From Brachionus plicatilis (Eukaryota; Rotifera; Eurotatoria; Ploima; Brachionidae), in assembly GCA_010279815.1 (NCBI GenBank), contig QEOQ01000246.1:270317-334316 (forward strand): a stretch of DNA of 64,000 nt. The letters run 5' to 3'. A program made the position numbers and the translations under genes. Shown here one piece after another: positions 45,550-56,008 of this stretch (its first letter is position 1; every line of letters begins with the position of its first letter). The notes under the pieces were generated by a model that made no database searches, was not told where the DNA came from, and saw only the letters and a list, made by a program, of their open reading frames with translations.

Positions 45550-48500
45550 TTATTTTCTTTTGTTAATCAATTCGGGTTTATCATGAATATAAAAGATAAA
45601 TTCTAAGAGTAAATTCACATATGTAGCATTTACTTGATGCAATATTTGAACCAAATTGTTATCCATAGATTCCAGAATTGCCGAATCATTTAGTAAATGT
45701 CCATACATACCAAGACAATATCCCACTTGATCTTTGTTAACCTCAACTCGAACACCTATACGAAAGGGTTCAAAGCATTTACCAGAAGCAAAACTCTGAT
45801 AAATTTCTGCTATTTTATTTAGCATGGGACTCAATGCTACACAACATCCGGACGAAAAAATTTCTATAAATTTCTGCAAATTAAAACTAGATTCTTCTAT
45901 TTGAGTTTCTTCATCAGCTTTTATTAAATAAATTTGACTCCATTTCATCGCCTTAGGTCCTTTTGGTTCCTTGTAATCAATGCTGTTTGCTAGACGCAGA
46001 TTCTTGACGCCTTGTAAGCACCTGCCATCAATTATGCTGCAAACATTCCGGCTCAGATAGTTGTCTTCACTCTGCCATTCAATATCAATCACGTGATCAG
46101 ACTGGACTTTGGAGCACTCAATGCGAAATGGCTGCATGGATTGTAGAGCTTGTTTTAAATTTTTCATTGTATCAAAATCAATATGGACCATGAGGCCGTC
46201 TTCAATGACAGCTTGTTTGGCATTTTGGGTGGCATTTTTTTTAAAAGCACCATTAAAAACCACAAAACAAACGCCGGTCTTCTGGTCACCTTTGGAATTA
46301 AAATCAACTTTTTTCGATGAATAAGAATCTAAATTTTCGTTTTCAGCAGCAATTAGGTAAGAGCTAACTTGTTCATTTATTTGTAAAGAAGCAAAGCTGA
46401 ACACATAATCGTTTGAGGTTAGCAAAGATTTCATCAAAAGATCATATTGAGACTCAGGTATTGTAATAGAAGTGTTTAGTCCATCTAAAACGATGTTTAT
46501 TCCGTCAATTTGCGGAATAGTGTACTGAAAATTGCGCACATCACTCAGCAAACTCATTATGCTGTGTCCAATTTCACCGTAGACTGGTTTACGGTCGTGG
46601 TCACTTACAATTGGACACGGGTATGACTCAAATTGTTCACCGAAACGCAGCATTAGCCGAAGCGGGAACAATTTGGCCCATGGAACTTCCCATTTTTGAA
46701 TTAAATAGCCGATTACGTAGGGCTCTTTTGGCAGAAGTTTTTCAATTTTTTTCAAGCTCATTTCAATATGCATTTTGGTGGGCCGAAAATAGAAAAAAGC
46801 CGAGTTGTTTTTATTTTCTAGCAGGGTGTTTGGAGAGACAAAATTTTTTTGGGAATTGTGGCGCAGAATTTCGGCAAAAAGTTTTTCGTTTTCGTAATTG
46901 TATAGCATGTGATTCATGTAGGAGACACGGCAGCCTTTGGACGACTTCTCGTAGATGTCCATTATGTGATAGAGTATTTGTCTTGGAACTTGTTTGAATT
47001 GCGAGTCAAGAGGCTTTAAAATGAACACAAGCTCGTCCTGGGCGTTTACACACATTCCATTTGTAACATAAATCCAACATTTACCACAATTGTTCACTAA
47101 TTTTTTACTTAATTAATTAAAATAATTTTTTTTAAAAACAAAAAATACTTTCTTGTATTGCCACATTCACCCTCAAGTTACCCATGGGTTTAAAAAAAAT
47201 GAAATTTTCATCTTGATTGTCTTTCAAAAAAAATTAAATAAGCAATTTTAAATTTGCTCTCTTAAAAAGTTTATTTATTTATTTAAACAAAAATACACTT
47301 TCAAAGATAGAAAAAACACAATTAAAACTGATTAAATAAGCGGTGATTTTTATTTTTATAATGAAATAAACATTTCCAGTACTTGAAACCTATAAAATGG
47401 AAAAATATACCAGAAAATAATCTTTAGTTGAAAGAATTCTGTTGAATTTTAATTAAAATTATCCTTAAAAATTTAAAAAGCACTTAGATGGCTACTTTCA
47501 GCAACTTAGGATATTTAATGAGAATGTTAGCTAGATTAATAAACTTGATATAGAAACACTTTCCATTTTTTCCAGAGATTTTTATTCCAGAAAATCAATA
47601 TCTTACTGTTTAAACATTATACTTACTTTCCAATATTTGACTGATTGCTTTATATTCGTCAAAACAAGCGTCTGAGGCGTCGAATACAGTCTCTTAAAAA
47701 CAATGTTCAGGTGATTTAAAAGCCATTCTCAAAAATGCTTGAGAACAATTAGCTATTTAGATTACCTAAATTGTTATTTTCATTGAGTGACGTCGATTGA
47801 CCAGGAAACAAACCGTCCGAAAAGCGAACATTTTTGCGTCTATTTGAACTGGTTTTATCTAAAACTTCAAAATGAATATTGGATAAGCAATTACAAAAAA
47901 AAATAAAAAAATTTCTTTTTTAAGTAGGTAAATTCTCATTACCATAATAAGCCATTTATTGGAATACTTTAAAGATTTTTAATATATTCTTGCTAAGTAT
48001 TTTCTTAAGATTTAAATTTTAGATTTCTTTTATTAGTCAAAGGATATAAAGCCTATGTCAAGTATTTTTTTGGTTAAATAAATTTCTTATTTTTAATAAT
48101 GAATAATTCATCAGAATACTATTCTGGATACGGTCGGAGCGGAGACAACCAGCAGCTCGAAGAAAGGCAGTCGAAATTGAGGGTATGGAAAAAATTGCAC
48201 AGTCCAGCTCACACCGCCCGCGACCCATTCAACCCGTACAGAATGATTTACAACCACCAACCGCATGACTTGTTAATGAAAGAGGTATTTTTTATTTTTT
48301 ATTTTAAACAATCCAAAAATCGTTTAAATTTTAAGTTTATTTTTATTAGAAAACCTTTATATTTTTAAAGCTTTATTATTTTTAAAAATAAAAATAAAAT
48401 TTTAAAGAATTAAATTTGTCATGCAAAGTGATGATCAAATGGTAAATTATTTTGAATTGAATAGCGATCATTTAAAAGCAATTAAATTGAAAATTCTTAA

Positions 48501-51500
48501 AATTTTAAAAAGGAAATTACGCAATCAATAGAACAATAAAAATAATTCTTGTAATAATAGAAACAAGTTGTCATGGAATCTTGGTAAATAATTTTCATTT
48601 CAGAATCTAACAGGATTCAAGCGCTGGATTCACATATAATAAAACAACATTGCATGTCCTATACTATTAAATAGAAGTCTTAATTGAGTAAAGTTGTATA
48701 ACCTAGGTTCAAATGATAAGCATTAATCATGATTCAAAATTAAAAAATATTTTATTTTGTTTTTTTTCCTTCATTTTATTTTGTTGCCATCCAGAATGTT
48801 TTGTTCATAATATTGCCTCACTGTTCTAGCTTTTTTAATTCACTGTCGTGCTCAGTTCTGATCGCATTTTTTAATTTAAAAAATATTTTTTCATTTTTCT
48901 GTGATAAGTACCAAATAAAATTACATGCTAGTAGTTTAATCGATTTACCAAGATAAAACAGAATTTATTTTCTACCAATCTGGTCTGACAAAAAAAGAGA
49001 CTGTTAATATTAAACAAAATGAAAAAATTTAATTAATTTTTTAATAAAAAATTACAAAAAATATATTACATAAAAATAAGAGCTAGCTCCTGAGTTTTGT
49101 TAAACAATGGTTTCTTAATTTTTTAAAAATTGTTAATTTTTTTAAGGAAATAATAATTGCTGACGAGATTATTTTTTTGTGTCTTGGTCAGTTCAGCAAG
49201 ATTGATGTAATCAAATGAATTTAAAAAAATTTCTCTTTAAATTTTTTTATTCTTTTAATCATAATTTTTTAGAACTTGTTTGAAAATTTTGAAATATCCA
49301 TAACAAAAAAAGGTAAGCATTTATTACTTTTTTTAGTTATAAATCGCGCAATTAAACAAGCATAGAGAAAATTCCAGAGTGACAAACATTTACATTTTAA
49401 GTCAAATAATTTTTTAGTCTTGAATTACATGAATAAGCTGTGGAAAGAAAAAAATGGAAATAAAAAGCCTAATTTAATTAAGTTTATGTATTTATATGAA
49501 GCCGATCAAACTTATTTAAAATTTCCATTTTCTTTTAACTTGAGATAATATTTACTTTACGTGAAAATTTGTTTTTTGTTTCTCTTCGATACTCTTTTGT
49601 TTAGCCGAGAAAAGTGGAAAAAAAAACTCAAAATTTTGTTTTAGAAAATATTTTAAATCGATTTTAAATATGACCCTACCTTTTTCCGAATATTCCCGAA
49701 ACAGTCCCAGTAAGGTATTCTAACCACCTAAAAGAATCAACCTCTTAGCCTGTAAAAACAAAATTCTTTATAAATTTTAATTTAAGCAAATGGCACGCCG
49801 AATGGACAGAAAAGTAATAAAGCTTGAGGCTGCATATGGATCCGAGCGACAATTCATAGTGGTTACCAGAAGCCAAGATCTGATAGTCCGTGATTTGATG
49901 GAAGATGTTCAAAAAGCATACAAAATTCCCATGAATGAACAAGTCATATTTCACAAAGGCACCAATTTATGCGACTTTCCGACAGATACACTGGAACAGT
50001 TGGGCGTAGAAAACAATCATCCGATTCGGGTGACTCGAGACTCCGAGTTACCCCTGCGGACTGCTCGATCACGCGAAAACCAGATGGCACATGCAGCTAA
50101 TAACATGTTTGCAGCTCCTAATTCAGTTAGTTCGTCATCATTTTCCCAAGAAATGACAACTAACCAAAGCTATCAGCAGATGCTCAAGTACTTTTTTTTA
50201 AATAAAAATTTTTTTAAATATTTTGTCTACCTTTATTATCTCAGCCAAAATTTGGATAGAAACAATGTGGTTCTAAAGTTGTATGTATCATTCGGTTCAG
50301 AGCGTGAGTACATTTTGGTAAATGGCAAAAAGCCGCTGACAGTAAGCGATTTGAAGCGGGAAATTTACCGAGTTTTCAAAATTCAACCAGACCAGCAGTG
50401 TATTGTGTTCAAAGGCTACAACATTCATGAGTACTTGGATGAAGCTCCCTTGGAAGCGTTCGGCTTGGAGAACAACAGTCCATTATCTGTGTGGCCAAAA
50501 GGAAATAATAATGTACCAGATATTAGATTGCCAAGAGGCGCTACTCCACCACCACAGGCGGACATTTTTTCACCTCGTGTTCCGCCACCTCCCGGAAATT
50601 TTTCTTATCGATCACCTGGCGAAAGTCCATCTGAAATTTTAAAAATAGAGGTCCAACACGGATCTGATAGACACATGATTTTGCTCAAAGGCCAAAATAA
50701 GAATTTGACTGTGCTTGATCTCCAAAATGAGCTGGAAAAATTGACTTCAGTTCCTGTCAGGGATCAAAAATTGTTCTTTAAGTCCCAAGAGTTGAACGCC
50801 ATGCCGTTCAGAACACTAAAAGAATTTGAACTTGAGAACAACAGTCTTGTGAAATTGGTTGGTGAGCCGTCTAAAATAAGATACTCAAATTATTTTGGTC
50901 GTTTGGCCTTACCGGCACAAAATAATCCGCAAGAGCTGTCGAACCAACCTCAACAACAATTTTTTGGTCAACAACAACAACAGCAGCAAACCTATCAGCA
51001 AAATTTTAACCAAGGCTACCAACCAAGTTTTTATCAACAAAATTTGCAACAACACCAAACACCATTGGGACAACAACAGCAGCCATTCGGTCAAAATTTC
51101 GGATATGCTCCAAATTTTTGAAAATTCCTTATGGCTTGTAATAAAATCGCAAATTTTTAAAATGGTCACTCAAATGCTTCGAATAAATTGTTTTTAAAAT
51201 TTAAAAAGATCGTTTGTGCAATTTGGTTTAAACAAAAATGATAAATACAAAGCTTTTTTAAAAATTCAGATTTATAAATAAATAATATTAATCTTAATTT
51301 AATTATTTTAAATTTAAAATGTTGAAATTTCATTAATTTCTAGCTTTTTCAATTTATTCGGAAATATTCAAGAGAATCTGTAATTTTAAATTATTTTTTA
51401 ATAAATCATTCTGGTATTGAGATAAGCTACTCTTTGAGAGAAATTCGATGAATTTTTAAGTATTCCTAAAGTTTCTTAATGAAATTTTTTCTAGAATAAA

Positions 51501-54500
51501 ATCGGAATTTTTTTCTCTTGAAATAAAAAAATTGTTCAGATACATACAAAAGATTGTATAACATTTTTTAAAACAAAAAAAAAGTGGTAAATATTTAAAA
51601 TTTTAAAGCTTTAAATGAACTAATATTAAAAAAATTTAAAAGTTTTCTCAAATAAAATACGAATTTATGGTAACCTTAAGAATTAGATATAGAATTTATT
51701 ATTTTTTATTAAATTATCCTTTCTGGAAAAAAATTCAATTAATATTAATTAAATCTTATTATTTTTTTATACTTCTTTCTAAAAGAAAGTAAAGAACAAA
51801 AGTGCAAGTAAATCTTTTTTTGATTGTTTTATTATTTTTTTTGGTTATTACTGGAATCTGTAAATAAATACCTTAGACCACAAAATATGATTAAAGAATA
51901 TTGAAAATTTATGAATATTTGGTATTTAAAAAAATCAAAATATTCAAATTGATCAAAATTTAATAGAAAATTTTGGATGATGATTTAAAAAAAAATAAAA
52001 GTTGAAACTAAAAATACAATGTATCAATCTGAATTTGTCAATAATTTTTTTAAATGCTAAAAAAATGGAATAAATGAAAAAATTTAGTACTAGATTTAGA
52101 AGAAGATATTAATATTTATACCCAAAAACCTTTTCAGGCTAGTAATTACTAATTAATGGTTTTCAAAAATTATGTTGCTGTTAAATTAAAAATTCATTTT
52201 AAATAAAGAATAGAATAATATTTTATCAAATTTTTATTACTTTTTTATGACTTATTATTTTGGAAGAAAAGAAAAAATTCATGTGATTTTCGCATTTTAA
52301 TAAATTTATTTTATGTGTCAATTAAAATTTATATGTATTTTAATCTCTTATTATTTGTTTTTTATCCTCATCCGAAAATACTATTTTATTTGGTTATTAA
52401 TATTTCCTCTTGTTTTATTTCTCCTAGATTTAAAATTGGACAGATAAGTCCCATAAAATTTTTCATGAAGACAGCTGAGTGAATTGATATACCGTAAAAA
52501 CAGTGTATTATATGACACATTCTTTTGAACAACGTCTGGCCCAACTTTGTCCTTTTACTTTATTTTTGTTTTAATTATTTAACAAACTTTGTTACGTTTT
52601 TCTTAATGAATTTAAAATTTATTAGTGTTGGATGCGGCCAAGACAAACCGGTCCATTACACGGACGGTTTTTTGCGGCCACTTGACCGGCCAGCTTGGCG
52701 GCCTAATTTTTAGACCGCCAAAATAAACGGCCAAAAATAAACGGGCGGCCAAAAATCCGGCCAACTTTTTGGCGGCCGGCCATTTGGCCGGCCAACTTGG
52801 CGGCCTAATTTTTAGACCGCCAANNNNNNNNNNNNNNNNNNNNNNNNNNNNNNNNNNNNNNNNNNNNNNNNNNNNNNNNNNNNNNNNNNNNNNNNNNNNN
52901 NNNNNNNNNNNNNNNNNNNNNNNNNNNNNNNNNNNNNNNNNNNNNNNNNNNNNNNNNNNNNNNNNNNNNNNNNNNNNNNNNNNNNNNNNNNNNNNNNNNN
53001 NNNNNNNNNNNNNNNNNNNNNNNNNNNNNNNNNNNNNNNNNNNNNNNNNNNNNNNNNNNNNNNNNNNNNNNNNNNNNNNNNNNNNNNNNNNNNNNNNNNN
53101 NNNNNNNNNNNNNNNNNNNNNNNNNNNNNNNNNNNNNNNNNNNNNNNNNNNNNNNNNNNNNNNNNNNNNNNNNNNNNNNNNNNNNNNNNNNNNNNNNNNN
53201 NNNNNNNNNNNNNNNNNNNNNNNNNNNNNNNNNNNNNNNNNNNNNNNNNNNNNNNNNNNNNNNNNNNNNNNNNNNNNNNNNNNNNNNNNNNNNNNNNNNN
53301 NNNNNNNNNNNNNNNNNNNNNNNNNNNNNNNNNNNNNNNNNNNNNNNNNNNNNNNNNNNNNNNNNNNNNNNNNNNNNNNNNNNNNNNNNNNNNNNNNNNN
53401 NNNNNNNNNNNNNNNNNNNNNNNNNNNNNNNNNNNNNNNNNNNNNNNNNNNNNNNNNNNNNNNNNNNNNNNNNNNNNNNNNNNNNNNNNNNNNNNNNNNN
53501 NNNNNNNNNNNNNNNNNNNNNNNNNNNNNNNNNNNNNNNNNNNNNNNNNNNNNNNNNNNNNNNNNNNNNNNNNNNNNNNNNNNNNNNNNNNNNNNNNNNN
53601 NNNNNNNNNNNNNNNNNNNNNNNNNNNNNNNNNNNNNNNNNNNNNNNNNNNNNNNNNNNNNNNNNNNNNNNNNNNNNNNNNNNNNNNNNNNNNNNNNNNN
53701 NNNNNNNNNNNNNNNNNNNNNNNNNNNNTTTATTTTGGCGGTCTAAAAATTAGGCCGCCAAGTTGGCCGGCCAAATGGCCGCCCGCCAAAAAGTTGGCCG
53801 GCTAATGCGGACACGGTCACGGTTTCTGAAAATTTTGGCCGGTTAAGTGGCCGCTTGTACGGATCCCAACACTAAAATTTATCATTAACTTAAGCAAAAA
53901 ATAAAAAACATTAACTTGGGCCTAATTTTTAAAAAATGTTCTAAATATTTTAACAATTAAAAATGAAAAAAAATGAAAAATTTTTGAAATAGGCTGAAAA
54001 TAATTTTTTCCAATTCATTCTTGGTTAAAGTTTAATAAAAAAATTCATTTACCAGCAAGTTCCGAGTTTGTAATTTCGGTTGATTTACTCTTTTTTAGCA
54101 CCGAAACAATTGGTATATTTTTGTCTATTTGATTTATTTTTTCTTTTAATTCATTGACTTTTTTAATGATCCTAAAGCAGACCACACAAACTCGCGAAAG
54201 CTCGTTTTTGCTGGGTTCTTTGGCCGCTTCATTATTGTTTAATTTGTATGCAAGCTCTAGCTTTTCGTTGCAGCAGGACGAGCAAAATATCAGACCACAA
54301 GCTCGACAGTGATGACGTCTTTTACGAAAAGTAAATCTTAGACCACATTTTAAGCAATTGTCGGCTTCTGAATCTGGCAACCAAACTGGAGCTTGAAGAC
54401 CGAGGGTTTTTTCACTATCTGATAATTGATCCCATTCGGATTTGTAATCAATAACTTCTATTGCAAAGGCCGATGAATTTTCTTGAGATAATTGAGAATT

Positions 54501-54848
54501 CAGTTCTTCATGAGTTGTTTTGGTTTCGGAACCATTTTGGTCATTAACTGAAGATGTTTCTTGATTTTTTTCATCTTTTAAATTTTCATTCTCTCTATCA
54601 TTAATTTCTGGTTTGGTACAACCTAAAGCTGATTCAGACTCTATTCGTAAAATCAAACTTTCCAATAGGTCTCTTATTATACTTTCATCATTATGTAATT
54701 CTATTTGGCGATTATACTCAGACTCTTCAGCTTGATATAAATTTTTTTTTTTTTTTAAATTTTTTAGACTTAATTATCAAATTTGAATACCATCTAGCTT
54801 TTCCAGCTCGTCCAAAGCCTTGTCTAAATCGAATTCAAAAGATTCCAT
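45550..54848 (-). CDS. ZFYVE9: SARA/endofin-type FYVE endosomal adaptor
   Basis: Endosomal PI3P-binding scaffold that in animals presents Smads to TGF-beta-type receptors and binds protein phosphatase 1. Exons 54848-54791, 54730-54053, 47858-47766, 47692-47627 and 47096-45550 give 813 aa. The N-terminus MESFEFDLDKALDELEKL matches the SARA/endofin start. The FYVE finger (residues ~135-206) has WLPDSEADNCLKC, RKRRHHCRACG and CSSCC. Exon 2 ends IPIVSVLKK and exon 3 resumes RRKNVRFSDGLFPG, just as PVGVLK and RRVxFADG follow each other in vertebrate SARA, so the junction is believable; KNVRF is an RVxF PP1-docking site. The last exon is the SARA C-terminal domain (GYLIQKWEVPWAKLFPLRLM, YPCP, GHSIMSLLSDVRNFQYT). 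It is much shorter than vertebrate SARA (about 1,400 aa). The 6.2-kb third intron holds two plus-strand genes. Zfyve16 is an equally good name. Confidence 0.85.
47943..47955 (-). other. Possible alternative first exon of SARA
   Basis: The minus strand reads ATG GCT TAT TAT G followed by the donor GTAATG at 47942-47937. Its phase is the same as that of the FYVE exon, and it lies only 84 bp from the acceptor of exon 3. Spliced there it would give MAYYDKTSSNRRKNVRF..., a protein with the PP1 site and C-terminal domain but no FYVE finger. The start is 143 bp from the divergent start at 48099, so the gap could be a two-way promoter. Evidence is sequence only. Confidence 0.35.
48099..48639 (+). CDS. 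73-aa hypothetical protein, nested in SARA intron
   Basis: Two exons, 48099-48284 and 48604-48639, joined GAG|GTATTT...TTTCAG|AAT in phase 0. The protein starts MNNSSEYYSGYGRSGDNQQL, is hydrophilic and basic (RVWKKLHSPAHTARDPFNPY) and ends TGFKRWIHI. An AATAAAAC signal overlaps the stop. There is no signal peptide or transmembrane segment. Small Tyr/Pro/Arg-rich proteins of this kind are common among axonemal microtubule inner proteins, but I do not recognise it and that comparison is speculative. Codon composition is clearly unlike the surrounding AT-rich DNA, which supports a real gene. Confidence 0.65.
49790..51121 (+). CDS. Triple ubiquitin-like-domain protein with Q/N-rich tail
   Basis: Exons 49790-50187 and 50245-51121 give 424 aa. 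Three ubiquitin-like repeats are visible. UBL1 (about 8-85) starts KLEAAYGSERQFIVV and ends LEQLGVENNHPIRV. UBL2 (about 142-220) starts LKLYVSFGSEREYILV and ends AFGLENNSPLSV. UBL3 (about 266-345) starts LKIEVQHGSDRHMILL and ends EFELENNSLVKL. The shared G-S-[ED]-R and L-x-x-[FL]-x-[VL]-E-N-N-[SH] marks resemble BAG1-type ubiquitin-like domains, which bind the proteasome, but there is no BAG domain and no C-terminal Gly-Gly. A Pro-rich linker separates UBL2 and UBL3, and residues ~365-424 are a Gln/Asn/Phe/Tyr-rich prion-like tail. The 57-bp intron is a multiple of three without stop codons, so its retention would still give protein. It lies antisense in a SARA intron. Confidence 0.85.
   Translation: MARRMDRKVIKLEAAYGSERQFIVVTRSQDLIVRDLMEDVQKAYKIPMNEQVIFHKGTNLCDFPTDTLEQLGVENNHPIRVTRDSELPLRTARSRENQMAHAANNMFAAPNSVSSSSFSQEMTTNQSYQQMLKYFFLNKNFFKYFVYLYYLSQNLDRNNVVLKLYVSFGSEREYILVNGKKPLTVSDLKREIYRVFKIQPDQQCIVFKGYNIHEYLDEAPLEAFGLENNSPLSVWPKGNNNVPDIRLPRGATPPPQADIFSPRVPPPPGNFSYRSPGESPSEILKIEVQHGSDRHMILLKGQNKNLTVLDLQNELEKLTSVPVRDQKLFFKSQELNAMPFRTLKEFELENNSLVKLVGEPSKIRYSNYFGRLALPAQNNPQELSNQPQQQFFGQQQQQQQTYQQNFNQGYQPSFYQQNLQQHQTPLGQQQQPFGQNFGYAPNF
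51122..52622. other. AT-rich stretch within the SARA intron
   Basis: Contains possible poly(A) signals for the triple-UBL gene (about 51240 and 51280) and otherwise only AT-rich simple sequence. A 62-codon frame at 52525-52713 crosses into the GC-rich element and is not called. Confidence 0.45.
52623..53874. mobile_element. GC-rich hAT-like foldback element with internal gap
   Basis: The ends are inverted: TAGTGTTGGATGCGGCCA on the left and, in reverse complement, TAGTGTTGGGATCCGTAC on the right. They are flanked by an identical 8-bp AAATTTAT at 52615-52622 and 53875-53882, the duplication size of hAT elements. The arms are full of GGCCGGCC-type motifs and are mirrored for most of their length (AACTTGGCGGCCTAATTTTT). 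A run of 905 N (52824-53728) occupies the middle, probably because the palindrome blocked assembly. No coding sequence is visible. The GC content is far above the surroundings. Confidence 0.8.
53883..54052. other. Short AT-rich intron remainder before the FYVE exon
   Basis: Plain intron sequence next to the donor of SARA exon 2. If that donor were not used the frame would end two codons later at 54045 (Gly-Lys-stop). Confidence 0.5.
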
Positions 54849-55464
54849 TTCATTTAAATATGATGGATCTATTTAAAAAATAAATTTTATTTTAAATTTT
54901 GAATACATAATGTTGCTCTAAAACATCACTTGGCAAAACTTTTCCAACATAACATTATCAATAGATAAAAAAATATTTTTCGAATATTCTTAAAATTGAA
55001 AGCTTAAAATTGTGCCTATTTTTTCAAATATAAAATATTTTTATGCTTATTTTTCTATACTAGTTTGTTTTTAATTATGTCATGTCAAAAGTTATCATTT
55101 TTCAAAAGTTAACCATTCATTTTAAAAATTTAATAAATTCTCAAGCTTCCTTAAAAAAATAAAGTGTAAAAAATTTTGAAAAATTTTATATAATTAAATT
55201 ATCATGATTTAAAATTACAAAGCACCTATCAAAATATTTATTACATGAGCAATTTTAGTTATGGATTTAAGATCAATTAAGAGGATGATTCGGTTAAAAA
55301 ATAAAAATGACACTCAATTAACTACCCCCATTTCTCCAATTTTTTACCGCATTCAATATCATTTTTGAATGAAATTCTGGAACAGAGTTCTTTTTTTATA
55401 TAAAAAGCTTACCTGGGAAAATTGCTACCTTACTATTTCTTCTTTTTTTCCTGAATCATCAAAT
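54849..55464. other. AT-rich region upstream of SARA
   Basis: Should contain the SARA promoter. No motif was recognised. Confidence 0.4.
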
Positions 55465-55690
55465 ATTTAAAATATGTATTCTGTTACTCTCTATCAAAAT
55501 TTATCTAATTTTAATTTTAATATTTATCTACTTTTTAAGTTATATTATTTTAACTTTATTTTTTTTTACTTTTTATTTTTATTTTATTTTATTTAACTTT
55601 ATTTTAATTTTTTATTATTTTTTTTTTTTTTTATTTAATCTGAAGGATCTTTAGCTCGGTACAGATATACAAATAAATAAATAAATAAAT
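55465..55690 (+). mobile_element. Repeat with 3' hairpin and AAAT tail, copy B
   Basis: Nearly the same as copy A (21692-21925): ATTCTGTTACTCTCTATCAA, then a T-rich body, then CTGAAGGATCTTTAGCTCGG, TACAGATATAC and a tail of AAAT units to 55690. Copies A and B share both ends and differ by scattered substitutions, so they define the full unit of about 225-235 bp. Confidence 0.75.
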
Positions 55691-56008
55691 TGAGTTTAGT
55701 AATTTTTATTTTTTTTCCACAGTGTTTTGCGTAGTGGTTTGTGAATTACTTCTAGAAAATTTAAAAAATTTATTCTACCTATCAAATTTTTAAGTAAATG
55801 GCAAGCTTTTTTTTAAAAATAATATATTTATTTAAATTTTGAATTAAACTTTTTATTAAATTACACATTTAAATTTTCACATTTTTTAAGAGTCCTAATT
55901 ATGTATAAAAAATTTGACATAAGGCAATATTAGAAATTAAACTCAAAATTAAAAACAAAAGATAAAAAAATTTATTTATTTCTTTTGAAGTATAAATATA
56001 GAAAAAAA

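Noticed and set aside
46109..46997. Plus-strand frames across the SARA last exon
   Set aside because: Antisense to a strongly conserved coding exon and without features of their own.
52769..53746. 325-codon frame of mostly unknown residues
   Set aside because: It is an artefact of reading through the 905-base N gap.
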